Shown one piece after another: positions 1 through 7,811 of a DNA stretch of 64,000 nucleotides. The DNA comes from Polaromonas sp. AER18D-145 (lineage in GTDB: Bacteria > Pseudomonadota > Gammaproteobacteria > Burkholderiales > Burkholderiaceae_C). A program made the position numbers and the translations under genes. The notes below the pieces were generated by a model. The model was not told where the DNA came from, made no database searches, and was given only the letters and a program-made list of their open reading frames with translations. The stretch lies in contig NZ_NBZV01000001.1 of the NCBI RefSeq assembly GCF_002379095.1, positions 62,001 through 126,000 of the forward strand, written 5' to 3'. Position 1 is the first letter of the stretch. The number at the start of each line of letters is the position of its first letter.

Positions 1-3000
1 GAAGCGGTGGGTGCCACCTTGCTGGTGAAGTACGGCTTCACCAACGCTTTCTGGGCCATCGTCGCCACCGGCCTCATCATTTTTATGGCTGGCCTGCCGA
101 TCAGCGTTTATGCCGCCCGCTACGGGGTCGACATGGACCTGCTAACGCGCGGCGCGGGTTTCGGCTACATCGGCTCGACCCTGACCTCGCTGATCTACGC
201 GTCGTTCACCTTCATCTTTTTTGCGCTGGAGGCGGCGGTCATGGCCTATGCGCTGGAGCTGGCACTGGGTATTCCGCCGAGTTGGGGTTACCTGATTTGC
301 GCGCTGGTGGTGATCCCTCTGGTCACCCACGGGGTGTCGGCCATCAGCCGGCTGCAGGTCTGGACGCAGCCGCTCTGGCTGATCATGCTGGTGGTGCCGT
401 TTGTGTATGTTTTGGTGCGTGATCCAGGCGCCTTCGCCGGAATAACGCACTACAAAGGTGAAAAAGGCACGAGTTCAGGGTTTGATCTGCACTTGTTTGG
501 TGCTGCATTGACTGTGGGTATCGCGCTGATCACACAAATGGGCGAGCAGGCCGACTACCTGCGTTTCATGCCGGTGCGCACGGCGGCCAACCGTCGCCGC
601 TGGTGGGCCGGCGTGCTGGCTGGCGGGCCGGGCTGGGTGTTGCTGGGCGTGGTCAAGATGCTGGGCGGCGCCTTTCTGGCCTATCTGGCGATCCAGCACA
701 TGGTGCCGCTGGAGCGCGCGGTGGACCCCAACCAGATGTACCTGGCGGCCTATGAATACGTGTTTCCGCATTACGGCTGGGCCGTGGCCGCCACCGCGCT
801 GTTCGTGGTGATCTCGCAGCTCAAGATCAATGTCACCAATGCTTATGCGGGATCACTCGCCTGGTCCAACTTCTTCTCGCGTCTGACGCACAGCCACCCG
901 GGGCGTGTGGTCTGGGTGGTGTTCAACACGCTGATCGCCTTCATGCTGATGGAGATGAATGTGTTCCAGGCGCTCGGCGATGTATTGGGCCTGTATTCCA
1001 ACATCGCGATTGCCTGGATGATGGCGGTGGTGGCCGACCTCGTCATCAACAAACCGCTGGGCCTGTCGCCCAAAGGCATCGAGTTCAAGCGCGCGCACCT
1101 CTACGACATCAACCCGGTCGGCGTGGGGGCGATGGCGCTGGCCTCGCTGCTGTCGGTGAGCGCCCACCTGGGCCTGTTCGGCCCGCTGGCCCAGGCTTTT
1201 TCTGCGGTCATTGCGCTGGGCACGGCTTTCATCACCTCGCCGCTGATTGCCTGGGTCACGAAAGGGCGCTATTACATTGCCCGCCAGGGCGAGGCGCCCG
1301 CGACCGATGCCCAGGGCAATTACAAGCCCTATGCGCTCAAGCGCTGCGTGATCTGCGAGCGCGACTACGAAGGCCCGGACATGGCGCATTGCCCGGCCTA
1401 CCAGGGGCCCATCTGTTCGCTTTGCTGCACGCTGGACGCGCGTTGCGGCGATTTGTGCAAACCGCAGGCCAGCCTGTCGGCGCAATGGTCGGCCACCCTG
1501 CGCTGGCTGCTGCCGCGTCGCATCTGGCCGTACCTGGACACCGGGCTCGGGCACTTCCTGCTGCTGATGCTGGTGATCGTGCCACTGCTGGCCAGTGTGT
1601 TCGGCCTGCTCTACCACCAGGAAATGCGCGCCCTGCTGGACCTGCAGGCCGCCTCCGAATCGGCGCTGCGCTCCGGCTTCCTGAAGGCCTACATGGCGCT
1701 GCTGGTGATCGCCGGGCTGGTGGCCTGGTGGCTGGTGCTGGCGCACAAGAGCCGGCAAGTGGCGCAGGAAGAGTCGAACCGCCAGACCCACCTGCTGATG
1801 AAGGAAATCGAGTCGCACCGCCAGACCGACGAGGCGCTGCAGCAGGCCAAACGTGTGGCCGACCTGGCCAACCAAGCCAAGAGCCGCTACATCAGCGCGA
1901 TCAGCCACGAGCTGCGCACGCCGCTCAACAGCATTCTCGGTTACGCCCAGCTCATGGGGGAAGACACGTCGATTCCGCTGCACCGCCAGCAGGCGGTCGG
2001 CGTCATCAAGCGCGGCGGCGAACACCTGCTCTCGCTGATCGAGGGCACGCTGGACATCGCGCGCATCGAAAGCGGCAAACTCACGCTCAACGTCAGGCCC
2101 ATGCACTTCACCGACTTTGTGCAGGAGATGACCGGCATGTTCGAACTTGAGGCCCAGGCCAAGGGCCTGTCCTTTCACTTCGAGTCCGAAGGCACGCTGC
2201 CGGTGGTGGTGCGCGCCGACGAAAAACGTGTGCGGCAGATCCTGATCAACCTGCTGGGCAACGCCGTCAAGTTCACGGCCCGGGGGCGCATCAACCTGCG
2301 GCTGAAATACGCGCGCGAGATGGCCAGCATCGAGATCGAGGACACCGGCCCCGGCCTGTCGGCGCAGGAGATCGAGCGCATTTTTGAACCCTTCACGCGG
2401 GCGGCCACACCGGGTCCCGCGGCGCCCGGCGCGGGCCTGGGCCTGACGATTGCCAAGATGCTGACCGACCTGATGGGCGGCGAACTCACGGTGGCCAGCA
2501 CGCCCGATGTCGGCTCGGTGTTTCGCGTCAAGCTGTTCTTGCCCGAGGTGCGGCTGGCGCCCGGTGCCGCGCTGCCGGCGCCATCGTCGCGCGCGCTTAA
2601 GGCGCGTAACGGCTATGCGGGCCCGCGCCGGCGCGTGCTGGTGGTGGACAACGAGGAGGCCGACCGCGAGCTGCTGGTCAATGTGCTGCAGCCGCTGGGC
2701 TTCGAGATACGCACGGCCGCCAGCGGCCACGACTGCCTGGACCTGCTGGCCGCCGGCTACCGGCCCGAGGCTATCCTGATGGACCTGGCCATGCCCGGCA
2801 TCGACGGCTGGGAGACCCTGCGCCGCGTGCGTGCGGCGGGCCATGCCGATATTCACCTGGCCATTGTGTCGGCCAACGCCTTTGACAAGGGGCTGGACAA
2901 CGATGTGGGCATTCGCCTGGAAGACTTCATCCTCAAGCCGGTGCGCCACAGTGAGTTGATCGACTGGCTGGAGCGGCGCCTGGCGCTGGTCTGGCTGGAA

Positions 3001-3246
3001 GCGCCGCCGCAGACCCCGGCCGCACCGGCACCGGCTGGGCTGCCGCGCATCTACCCGCCCGCGGCGCAGCTCGACGCCTTGCGCGAGGTGGTCAACCTCG
3101 GCTATTTTCGCGGCATCATGAATACCCTGGACGAGATCGAAAAATCACAGCCGCAAAGCGCGGGGTTTGCCGCCGAGATGCGCGGCCTGGCCCGCCAGTT
3201 CCAGTTTGAAACCATGAGCCAGCAGCTCAGCCAGGTGCCCACATGA
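1..3246 (+). CDS. NCS1 nucleobase permease fused to hybrid histidine kinase (5' partial)
   Basis: The reading frame is open to the left edge, so the true start lies upstream; the GTG at 7 is only the first possible start codon in the window. Residues here count from that GTG. Residues 1-430 are a multi-spanning membrane domain resembling NCS1 cytosine/purine/allantoin permeases. Residues about 446-485 form a cysteine-rich segment (CVIC, then CSLCC and CGDLC) that could bind metal. Two more hydrophobic segments follow at about 515-580. Then come a HisKA domain with the H-box SHELRTPLNS (His about 634), an HATPase with an N-box near LINLLGNAVKF, and a receiver domain with phospho-acceptor Asp about 926 (LMDLAMPGIDG). 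The transporter part probably senses its substrate, as proposed for other permease-kinase fusions such as CbrA; here that is inference. It overlaps the next gene by 4 bases (ATGA), so both are probably one two-component unit. The substrate (purine, allantoin, hydantoin or cytosine) cannot be fixed from sequence. Confidence 0.9.
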   Translation, partial: EAVGATLLVKYGFTNAFWAIVATGLIIFMAGLPISVYAARYGVDMDLLTRGAGFGYIGSTLTSLIYASFTFIFFALEAAVMAYALELALGIPPSWGYLICALVVIPLVTHGVSAISRLQVWTQPLWLIMLVVPFVYVLVRDPGAFAGITHYKGEKGTSSGFDLHLFGAALTVGIALITQMGEQADYLRFMPVRTAANRRRWWAGVLAGGPGWVLLGVVKMLGGAFLAYLAIQHMVPLERAVDPNQMYLAAYEYVFPHYGWAVAATALFVVISQLKINVTNAYAGSLAWSNFFSRLTHSHPGRVVWVVFNTLIAFMLMEMNVFQALGDVLGLYSNIAIAWMMAVVADLVINKPLGLSPKGIEFKRAHLYDINPVGVGAMALASLLSVSAHLGLFGPLAQAFSAVIALGTAFITSPLIAWVTKGRYYIARQGEAPATDAQGNYKPYALKRCVICERDYEGPDMAHCPAYQGPICSLCCTLDARCGDLCKPQASLSAQWSATLRWLLPRRIWPYLDTGLGHFLLLMLVIVPLLASVFGLLYHQEMRALLDLQAASESALRSGFLKAYMALLVIAGLVAWWLVLAHKSRQVAQEESNRQTHLLMKEIESHRQTDEALQQAKRVADLANQAKSRYISAISHELRTPLNSILGYAQLMGEDTSIPLHRQQAVGVIKRGGEHLLSLIEGTLDIARIESGKLTLNVRPMHFTDFVQEMTGMFELEAQAKGLSFHFESEGTLPVVVRADEKRVRQILINLLGNAVKFTARGRINLRLKYAREMASIEIEDTGPGLSAQEIERIFEPFTRAATPGPAAPGAGLGLTIAKMLTDLMGGELTVASTPDVGSVFRVKLFLPEVRLAPGAALPAPSSRALKARNGYAGPRRRVLVVDNEEADRELLVNVLQPLGFEIRTAASGHDCLDLLAAGYRPEAILMDLAMPGIDGWETLRRVRAAGHADIHLAIVSANAFDKGLDNDVGIRLEDFILKPVRHSELIDWLERRLALVWLEAPPQTPAAPAPAGLPRIYPPAAQLDALREVVNLGYFRGIMNTLDEIEKSQPQSAGFAAEMRGLARQFQFETMSQQLSQVPT

Positions 3247-4214
3247 ACGACCGCACACTCGCGCACACGCTGGACCGCGCCAACAGCGACGTGGTGCTGA
3301 TCGTCGACGACGTGCCCGACAACCTGTCGGTGCTGCACGACGCGCTCGATGAATCGGGCTACACCGTGCTGGTGGCCACACACGGCGAAGCCGCCTTGCA
3401 GCGCGCCGCCCAGGCGCTGCCTGACATCGTGCTGCTCGACGCGATGATGCCGGGCATGGATGGTTTCGAAGTGGCCAAACGCCTGAAGGCCGACGCCCGC
3501 ACGGCGCACATTCCCATCATCTTCATGACCGGGCTGACCGAGACCGAATACCTGGTCGCCGCGCTGGAATCGGGCGGTGTCGACTACGTGACCAAACCCA
3601 TCAAGCCCAAGGAGGTGCTGGCGCGCATCGGTGTGCACCTGCAGAGCGCGCGCGAGAAGCGCCAGGCGCGCAACGCCCTGGACGCCTTTGGCTACGCCAC
3701 CATCACGGTGCGCGCCAGCGACGGCAAGCTGATGTGGCAGACACCGCTGGCGCGCGAGCTGCTGCAGCAGTACTACGGAACCAGCGCGCCACAGACGCCT
3801 GAGGCCGTGCTGACCTGGCTGCGCCGCAACCTGGCCGATGCCGAGCGGCAGATCGAGCCGCCGCGCCTCGTGTGTGAGAGCGCTGCCTCGGTTGCGCGCC
3901 GGCTGACCTTTCGCCTGCACCAGCAGACTGGCGACGACGACTGGCTGATCATCATGCGTGAGGAGTCGGACGACACGGTCATCCAGGCCATGAGCCTGAG
4001 CTTCAAACTCACGGCGCGCGAAGCCGAGGTGCTGTACTGGGTGGTCAAGGGCAAGATCAACCGTGATATCGGCGACATCCTGGGCACCAGCCCGATGACG
4101 GTGAAAAAACACCTGGAGCGGGTGTTTGCCAAACTCGGGGTCGAAACCCGCACGGCGGCGGCCGGCATGGCCATGAGCCGGATCCGGCTGCTGCACCCGC
4201 AGTTTGAAGACTGA
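3243..4214 (+). CDS. LuxR-family response regulator, partner of the permease-kinase
   Basis: A 323-residue two-domain regulator. Residues about 18-135 are a receiver domain with acidic residues in VLIVDDVPDN and phospho-acceptor Asp66 in VLLDAMMPGMDGFE, followed by the conserved Lys near VTKPIKPKE. A linker of about 100 residues separates this from a C-terminal LuxR-type helix-turn-helix (LTAREAEVL to VKKHLERVFAKLGV, about 258-310). The start ATG overlaps the stop of the upstream kinase (ATGA), which indicates translational coupling and a cognate pair. Its targets are unknown; nearby nitrogen genes, including the urea transporter, are plausible candidates by position only. Repeats follow immediately downstream, and no clear intrinsic terminator was seen. 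Confidence 0.9.
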   Translation: MNDRTLAHTLDRANSDVVLIVDDVPDNLSVLHDALDESGYTVLVATHGEAALQRAAQALPDIVLLDAMMPGMDGFEVAKRLKADARTAHIPIIFMTGLTETEYLVAALESGGVDYVTKPIKPKEVLARIGVHLQSAREKRQARNALDAFGYATITVRASDGKLMWQTPLARELLQQYYGTSAPQTPEAVLTWLRRNLADAERQIEPPRLVCESAASVARRLTFRLHQQTGDDDWLIIMREESDDTVIQAMSLSFKLTAREAEVLYWVVKGKINRDIGDILGTSPMTVKKHLERVFAKLGVETRTAAAGMAMSRIRLLHPQFED

Positions 4215-4215
4215 A

Positions 4216-4366
4216 TCGCCCCCACGGTCGTTCACTGCGTGTAACTCCCTGCCCCCCCGAGGGGGCCGCTGCGCCTGCGGCCCGGCGAAGCCGGTTCCGC
4301 GGCCCCTGCTTGAAATGGGGCTTTCACGCTTGTCTGCGTGTACTGCGCAGCCCTTGGGCTGGCTTT
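4216..4366 (-). repeat. Interspersed GC-palindrome repeat (family B), two tandem-like copies
   Basis: Read on the minus strand, 4216-4311 contains CCCCCTCGGGGGGGCAG followed by TACACGCAGTGAA and GTGGGGGCG. A second, degenerate copy lies at about 4318-4366. The same block recurs at 21835-21908, 43558-43622 and 44801-44890. It carries a G/C palindrome able to form a hairpin and sits directly after the response regulator stop, so it may act as a transcript end. Confidence 0.75.
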
Positions 4367-4697
4367 GTGCACGCAGGCGTGGTAACGGTTACAATAAGTG
4401 ATTCGGTAAAGCTTCAGCTTTTTACATCGAAGCCCCCTTACCACGCGGCTTCCTTCTCAAATGCGGCGCTTCCAAGAGCCCGAATTCACAGTGTTTTCAG
4501 TGCCCCCTACAGCGCTGAACCCTCTCAAACACTGTTCCATTTCCGGCGAGCACCTCCCCAACGGTGCCCACGCAAGGCTCAACCAGCCAGTCCTTTTTTG
4601 TAAAGCCTGGCGGTCAGGACCCGAACACGCGCGGGCTTGCTTGCAAGCCGTTATTTCCTTATTTATCAAGCCGGGAAAAATACCCGGCACGGATTTT
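4367..4697 (+). other. Intergenic leader before the 79-residue ORF
   Basis: About 330 bases with no convincing gene. Immediately upstream of the next start is a hairpin with arms GCCGGG (4670-4675) and CCCGGC (4683-4688) around an A/T loop. There is no good Shine-Dalgarno sequence between it and the ATG at 4698. This may be a long structured 5' leader, but that is inference. Confidence 0.4.
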
Positions 4698-4937
4698 ATG
4701 AACATCGATCACACCAACATCGCGGTGGGCAAGTACCTTGTCTCGCCGCTCGCCAAACCGCAGGGCGAAGGCCTTTACGCGGCGTCGGTCTCCATCCGCT
4801 CCGGACGCGGCAGTGCCACGCACGACCGCGTGCTGCGTTTCAGCGGGCTTTTTGACAGCGCGGCGGCTGCCGTGCATTACGCGACGGAACACGCCCTGGG
4901 CTGGATTCACGAGCGCACGTCGCCGGTTTGCGCCTGA
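4698..4937 (+). CDS. Small hypothetical protein upstream of infA
   Basis: A 79-residue protein beginning MNIDHTNIAVGKYLV. It has no signal peptide, no membrane segment and no motif I can assign. The composition is mixed, and the C-terminal half is alpha-helix-prone (FDSAAAAVHYATEHALGWI). The frame extends upstream to 4461, but the ATG at 4698 fits best because the upstream part has unusual composition. It lies 60 bases before the second infA in the same direction, so the two may share a transcript. Family function unknown. Confidence 0.6.
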   Translation: MNIDHTNIAVGKYLVSPLAKPQGEGLYAASVSIRSGRGSATHDRVLRFSGLFDSAAAAVHYATEHALGWIHERTSPVCA

Positions 4938-4997
4938 CAGGCTCTGCCCCATCGCCTGCACCACAGATTTTTTTCAAATTCGCAAGGAGTTTTCATC

Positions 4998-5249
4998 ATG
5001 GCCAAAGAAGAACTGATTGAAATGCACGGACTGGTCAACGAAGTGCTGCCGGACTCGCGCTTTCGCGTGACGCTGGACAACGGCCACAAGCTGGTGGCCT
5101 ACACCTCCGGCAAGATGCGCAAGAACCACATCCGCATTCTGGCGGGCGACCAGGTGTCGCTGGAACTGTCGCCTTACGACCTGAGCAAGGGCCGCATCAC
5201 GTTCCGGCACATTGCCGGCCGCGGCCCAGGCCCTTCGCGCAGCCACTAA
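4998..5249 (+). CDS. infA: Translation initiation factor IF-1 (second copy type)
   Basis: An 83-residue S1-like OB-fold protein starting [18 protein letters not shown]. It carries the typical IF-1 stretches [46 protein letters not shown]-1 binds the 30S ribosomal A site with IF-2 and IF-3 during initiation. A Shine-Dalgarno sequence AAGGAG lies 7-8 bases upstream of the start. The C-terminus is extended by about ten residues ([11 protein letters not shown]) beyond the usual 72. This copy is not in a ribosomal protein operon, so it is probably the accessory paralogue common in Burkholderiales; the canonical infA would lie elsewhere. Downstream is a family A repeat. Confidence 0.93.
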   Translation: MAKEELIEMHGLVNEVLPDSRFRVTLDNGHKLVAYTSGKMRKNHIRILAGDQVSLELSPYDLSKGRITFRHIAGRGPGPSRSH

Positions 5250-5262
5250 GTTTTTTTAAATC

Positions 5263-5324
5263 ATATTGGCCGCCAGCCCTTGAGGGATGGGCGCCAATAG
5301 CTATTTTATTGATAGCAATCAAAA
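5263..5324 (-). repeat. Interspersed ATAGC repeat (family A)
   Basis: On the minus strand this reads TGCTATCAATAAAATAGC, then TTGGCGCCCAT and AGGGCTGGCGGCC. It matches the layout of copies at 27405, 36505, 47463, 52352 and 54885. It fills the gap between convergent infA and the DUF502 gene and includes a short palindrome that could help end transcription. Confidence 0.8.
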
Positions 5325-5330
5325 GCCGGC

Positions 5331-5942
5331 TCAAGGCCGGGGCGCGTTGTCCGCAGACGTCGGCGGCCGCGCCATCCATGCGAACATCGACGAGCGCATC
5401 GCTTCCTCAACCGTCATTGCTATCGGTTGCACCCATTCGACAGGCACAAAGACGGTGTAGCCGCCAATCATGTAGCCCATCGGCAGATACACCGCCACAC
5501 GTTCCCCCGGCAAAAAGCCCGCGGGCAGATCCGCAAAACTGCGGCGCGTGATCAACCCCACAATTTCGAGCCCGTTGTCCGGCATGCGCAGGATCACCAC
5601 GCTTTGTTCGCCCTGCTTGCCCGTGGGTGAAAAGTAGTCGGCAAAACTCTTGAGCGACGAGTAAATGCTTTTGACAACCGGCAGGTTGGTGAACGGCAGC
5701 TCGACAAACAGCAGCGCCTTGCGCACGCGCGGGTTGGACACCAGGTAGCCAATCAGCACAATGCCCAGCATGCCGACCACCAGCCCCATGCCCGGAATGT
5801 AGAAGTCGCCGAACAGCGGCCGCAGGATCCACAGCGCCACAGTCTCCATCCATGCCAGCATGACGAAGAGCAGGTACAGGGTCAGGGCCAGTGGCAGGAT
5901 GGTGATCAGCCCGCGGAAGAAATATTTGGAGAGCTTTTTCAT
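5331..5942 (-). CDS. DUF502 family inner-membrane protein
   Basis: A 203-residue protein with an N-terminal hydrophobic segment (GLITILPLALTLYLLFVML, about 10-30) and a second at about 50-68 (GMGLVVGMLGIVLIGYLV). A conserved soluble domain follows with the DUF502 features VKSIYSSLKSFADYF and the PMGYMIGGYTVFVP stretch. DUF502 proteins are widespread and have no defined biochemical role. The gene converges with infA across a family A repeat and seems to be transcribed alone. Its length is normal for the family. Confidence 0.85.
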   Translation of the reverse strand: MKKLSKYFFRGLITILPLALTLYLLFVMLAWMETVALWILRPLFGDFYIPGMGLVVGMLGIVLIGYLVSNPRVRKALLFVELPFTNLPVVKSIYSSLKSFADYFSPTGKQGEQSVVILRMPDNGLEIVGLITRRSFADLPAGFLPGERVAVYLPMGYMIGGYTVFVPVEWVQPIAMTVEEAMRSSMFAWMARPPTSADNAPRP

Positions 5943-6152
5943 GGTGGCTTCAAAAAAAGGAAAGTCTGGCCGGGCAGGGTGGTGAGCAAGGCCCCAATAT
6001 ACCGAAGCTCTGCGGCATGTGTCCCGCGCCCGGCTGTGGTGTTCAACGCGGCAATGTAGGTCTGGCCCTACCTTTGTTGGGGTTCGCTTCCGGCACTCGC
6101 GCCTGCGAGAGGTGTTTATCTTTGGGTCTCGTACTTAACAAGGAGAAATCAC

Positions 6153-6227
6153 ATGCCCATCATTGCCTGGTTACTCGGTGTGCCGATCAGCGTCATCCTC
6201 CTCTTGATGTTGTTCGGCGTTTTTTAA
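6153..6227 (+). CDS. 24-residue hydrophobic peptide
   Basis: A very short ORF encoding MPIIAWLLGVPISVILLLML plus four residues (FGVF). It is almost entirely hydrophobic and would form a single membrane helix. A strong Shine-Dalgarno sequence AAGGAGA lies 6 bases before the ATG, which supports real translation. A second small ORF with its own Shine-Dalgarno sequence starts 16 bases after its stop. Similar tiny membrane peptides are known in bacteria, but I cannot name a function. Confidence 0.6.
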   Translation: MPIIAWLLGVPISVILLLMLFGVF

Positions 6228-6243
6228 ATCCGGGAGGCACCTC

Positions 6244-6396
6244 ATGTTTCGTAAACTGCTTGTTTTCGCCATCACCTCCGGTCTGGCGGCCAGGCTTTAT
6301 CGCCGCTATGCCAGCAGGCGCAACCTGCCTGTGACTCCGCTCAGGCAAGCGGCGACGCGGCGCCGGCGCGCTGGCGTTCAGAGCGATCAGGTCTGA
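6244..6396 (+). CDS. 50-residue basic small protein
   Basis: Begins MFRKLLVFAITSGLAARLYRR. It has a short hydrophobic N-terminal stretch followed by a very Arg-rich tail (TRRRRAGVQSDQV end). A good Shine-Dalgarno sequence GGGAGG lies about 6 bases upstream of the ATG. It directly follows the 24-residue hydrophobic ORF and is probably co-transcribed. The mix of hydrophobic helix and basic tail suggests a small membrane-anchored protein. No family recognised. Confidence 0.55.
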   Translation: MFRKLLVFAITSGLAARLYRRYASRRNLPVTPLRQAATRRRRAGVQSDQV

Positions 6397-6464
6397 GGCC
6401 TTGCTCCGACTTGGCTGGTCGAGTCGGGGCAGGTCTCGCCTGGCATTCCGCTGCAGGCCGGCGA

Positions 6465-6908
6465 TCACTCCATCTTTGACACGGGCCCAAAGCAGGCCTT
6501 GAGTGAGGCCTTTTCGCATACCAGCATCTTGTCGCGCTGCGGGTTGAACTGGATGTAGCGGGTGATCTGTTCACCCGGTCCGTCCAGCAGCGCCCCGGAG
6601 CAGTCTCTCTTGTCGTTTTGCCGGACCACGGTTTCCACCAGCTTGTAGAAACCGCTGGCGTCGGCCAGCTTCGCGACCTCGTATGTTTTTTCGGCCACTT
6701 CCTGTCCGCTGGTGCTGAGCACCGTGCGGTTGCTGCGGTACCGCCACGTCTCGGTGCAACTGCCGCCGAACAGCGACCAGGACCAGGTGCCTGTCAGGGG
6801 GTGGGCGTTCGCCGGTGCGGGTTCGCCGGCAGCCTGCAGCAGGGGAGCGGTTATCAGCAGGCAGGCAATGAAAAACAGTTTTAGCAATCGGGACTTCCTC
6901 AGAGGCAA
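6465..6908 (-). CDS. Hypothetical secreted/periplasmic protein
   Basis: A 147-residue protein with a signal peptide ([21 protein letters not shown]; cleavage likely after QAAG or near residue 27). The mature part has four cysteines that could form disulphides (near [25 protein letters not shown] and KACFG). The opening [18 protein letters not shown] resembles small periplasmic proteins of unknown function. It is divergent from creA. No enzymatic motif seen. Confidence 0.7.
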   Translation of the reverse strand: MPLRKSRLLKLFFIACLLITAPLLQAAGEPAPANAHPLTGTWSWSLFGGSCTETWRYRSNRTVLSTSGQEVAEKTYEVAKLADASGFYKLVETVVRQNDKRDCSGALLDGPGEQITRYIQFNPQRDKMLVCEKASLKACFGPVSKME

Positions 6909-7044
6909 GGGATGGGTGGGGCGAAATAGCCAATGCTACTCCCTGGCAGCCTGGCCCCGTTCACCCGGGCGCCGGCCGGACAGCCCGCGCCGCCACGGAG
7001 GGGGCGTGGCTATAGTCGGGGATGTTCACGTTGAAGGAAATTCC

Positions 7045-7524
7045 ATGAAAAAGTCCACACCGTGCGTCCTGTCCGCGTTGTTGCTCGGCATCTTTTCACC
7101 CGTCCAGGCGCAGGGCATTGGCGAGGTGGATACCGTGTTCAAGCTCATCGGGCCCGATCACAAGATAGTGGTCGATGCCCACGATGACCCCAAGGTCAGG
7201 GGTGTGACCTGCTACGTTTCGCGGGCCAAAACCGGCGGCATCAAGGGGGCCGTGGGTTTGGCCGAGGACAAGTCGGAGGCCTCCATTGATTGCCGCCAGG
7301 TGGGGCCGGTTTCGTTTGTCAAATCGCTGCCGCAGCAGGAAGAGGTTTTCAGCGAGAGGATATCGCTGGTCTTCAAGAAGATACGGATTGTGCGCATGGT
7401 CGATGTTGCCCGCAACACCCTGGTGTACCTGACGTACTCGGACCGGGTGATTGAAGGCTCGCCGCAAAACAGCGTCGCGGCGGTTCCCGTTGATCGCGCG
7501 ATGAAGATTCCGCTGCAGCCTTGA
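7045..7524 (+). CDS. creA: CreA family protein
   Basis: A 159-residue protein starting [16 protein letters not shown] with a signal peptide ending near VQAQG. The mature domain has the CreA signatures [38 protein letters not shown] and DCRQVGP. CreA is a conserved periplasmic protein of unknown molecular role, named after the E. coli creABCD locus. The frame stays open upstream to 6712, but the ATG at 7045 gives the proper signal peptide and is preceded by GAAGGA. No creBCD genes are nearby. Confidence 0.9.
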   Translation: MKKSTPCVLSALLLGIFSPVQAQGIGEVDTVFKLIGPDHKIVVDAHDDPKVRGVTCYVSRAKTGGIKGAVGLAEDKSEASIDCRQVGPVSFVKSLPQQEEVFSERISLVFKKIRIVRMVDVARNTLVYLTYSDRVIEGSPQNSVAAVPVDRAMKIPLQP

Positions 7525-7811
7525 TGCAGGAGCTGCGGGAAGGGCTTTTCCGCGAAGTCTGCGGAGGCCTTTGCGCGGCGTGGCCGACACACACCACGGA
7601 CTTATCCCTATTTCAAATCCCCCGCGGAGGCGCACACTCTCCTGCACGGCTGGCACACAGCCCGCAATACGCCCAAACCTTGTAATGAAAGGCGCAGACA
7701 AGGCATGAGGAAAAACTCTGTTCGTGAACCAATGGTTATCCGGTCGGACCGGCGGCGCGGGGGAGCACCAGCTTGCCTGCAGCAGGCTGCTGGCCACCCG
7801 AAGGCTCCAGC

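Noticed and set aside
853..2949. Open frame of about 698 codons on the minus strand opposite the permease-kinase
   Set aside because: Antisense to a well-supported gene; His/Gln/Arg/Val-rich composition with no recognisable family.
7773..7811. TTG start for the giant kinase
   Set aside because: It adds 13 residues without similarity to the family; the GTG at 7812 leads directly into the coiled coil. Not fully excluded.
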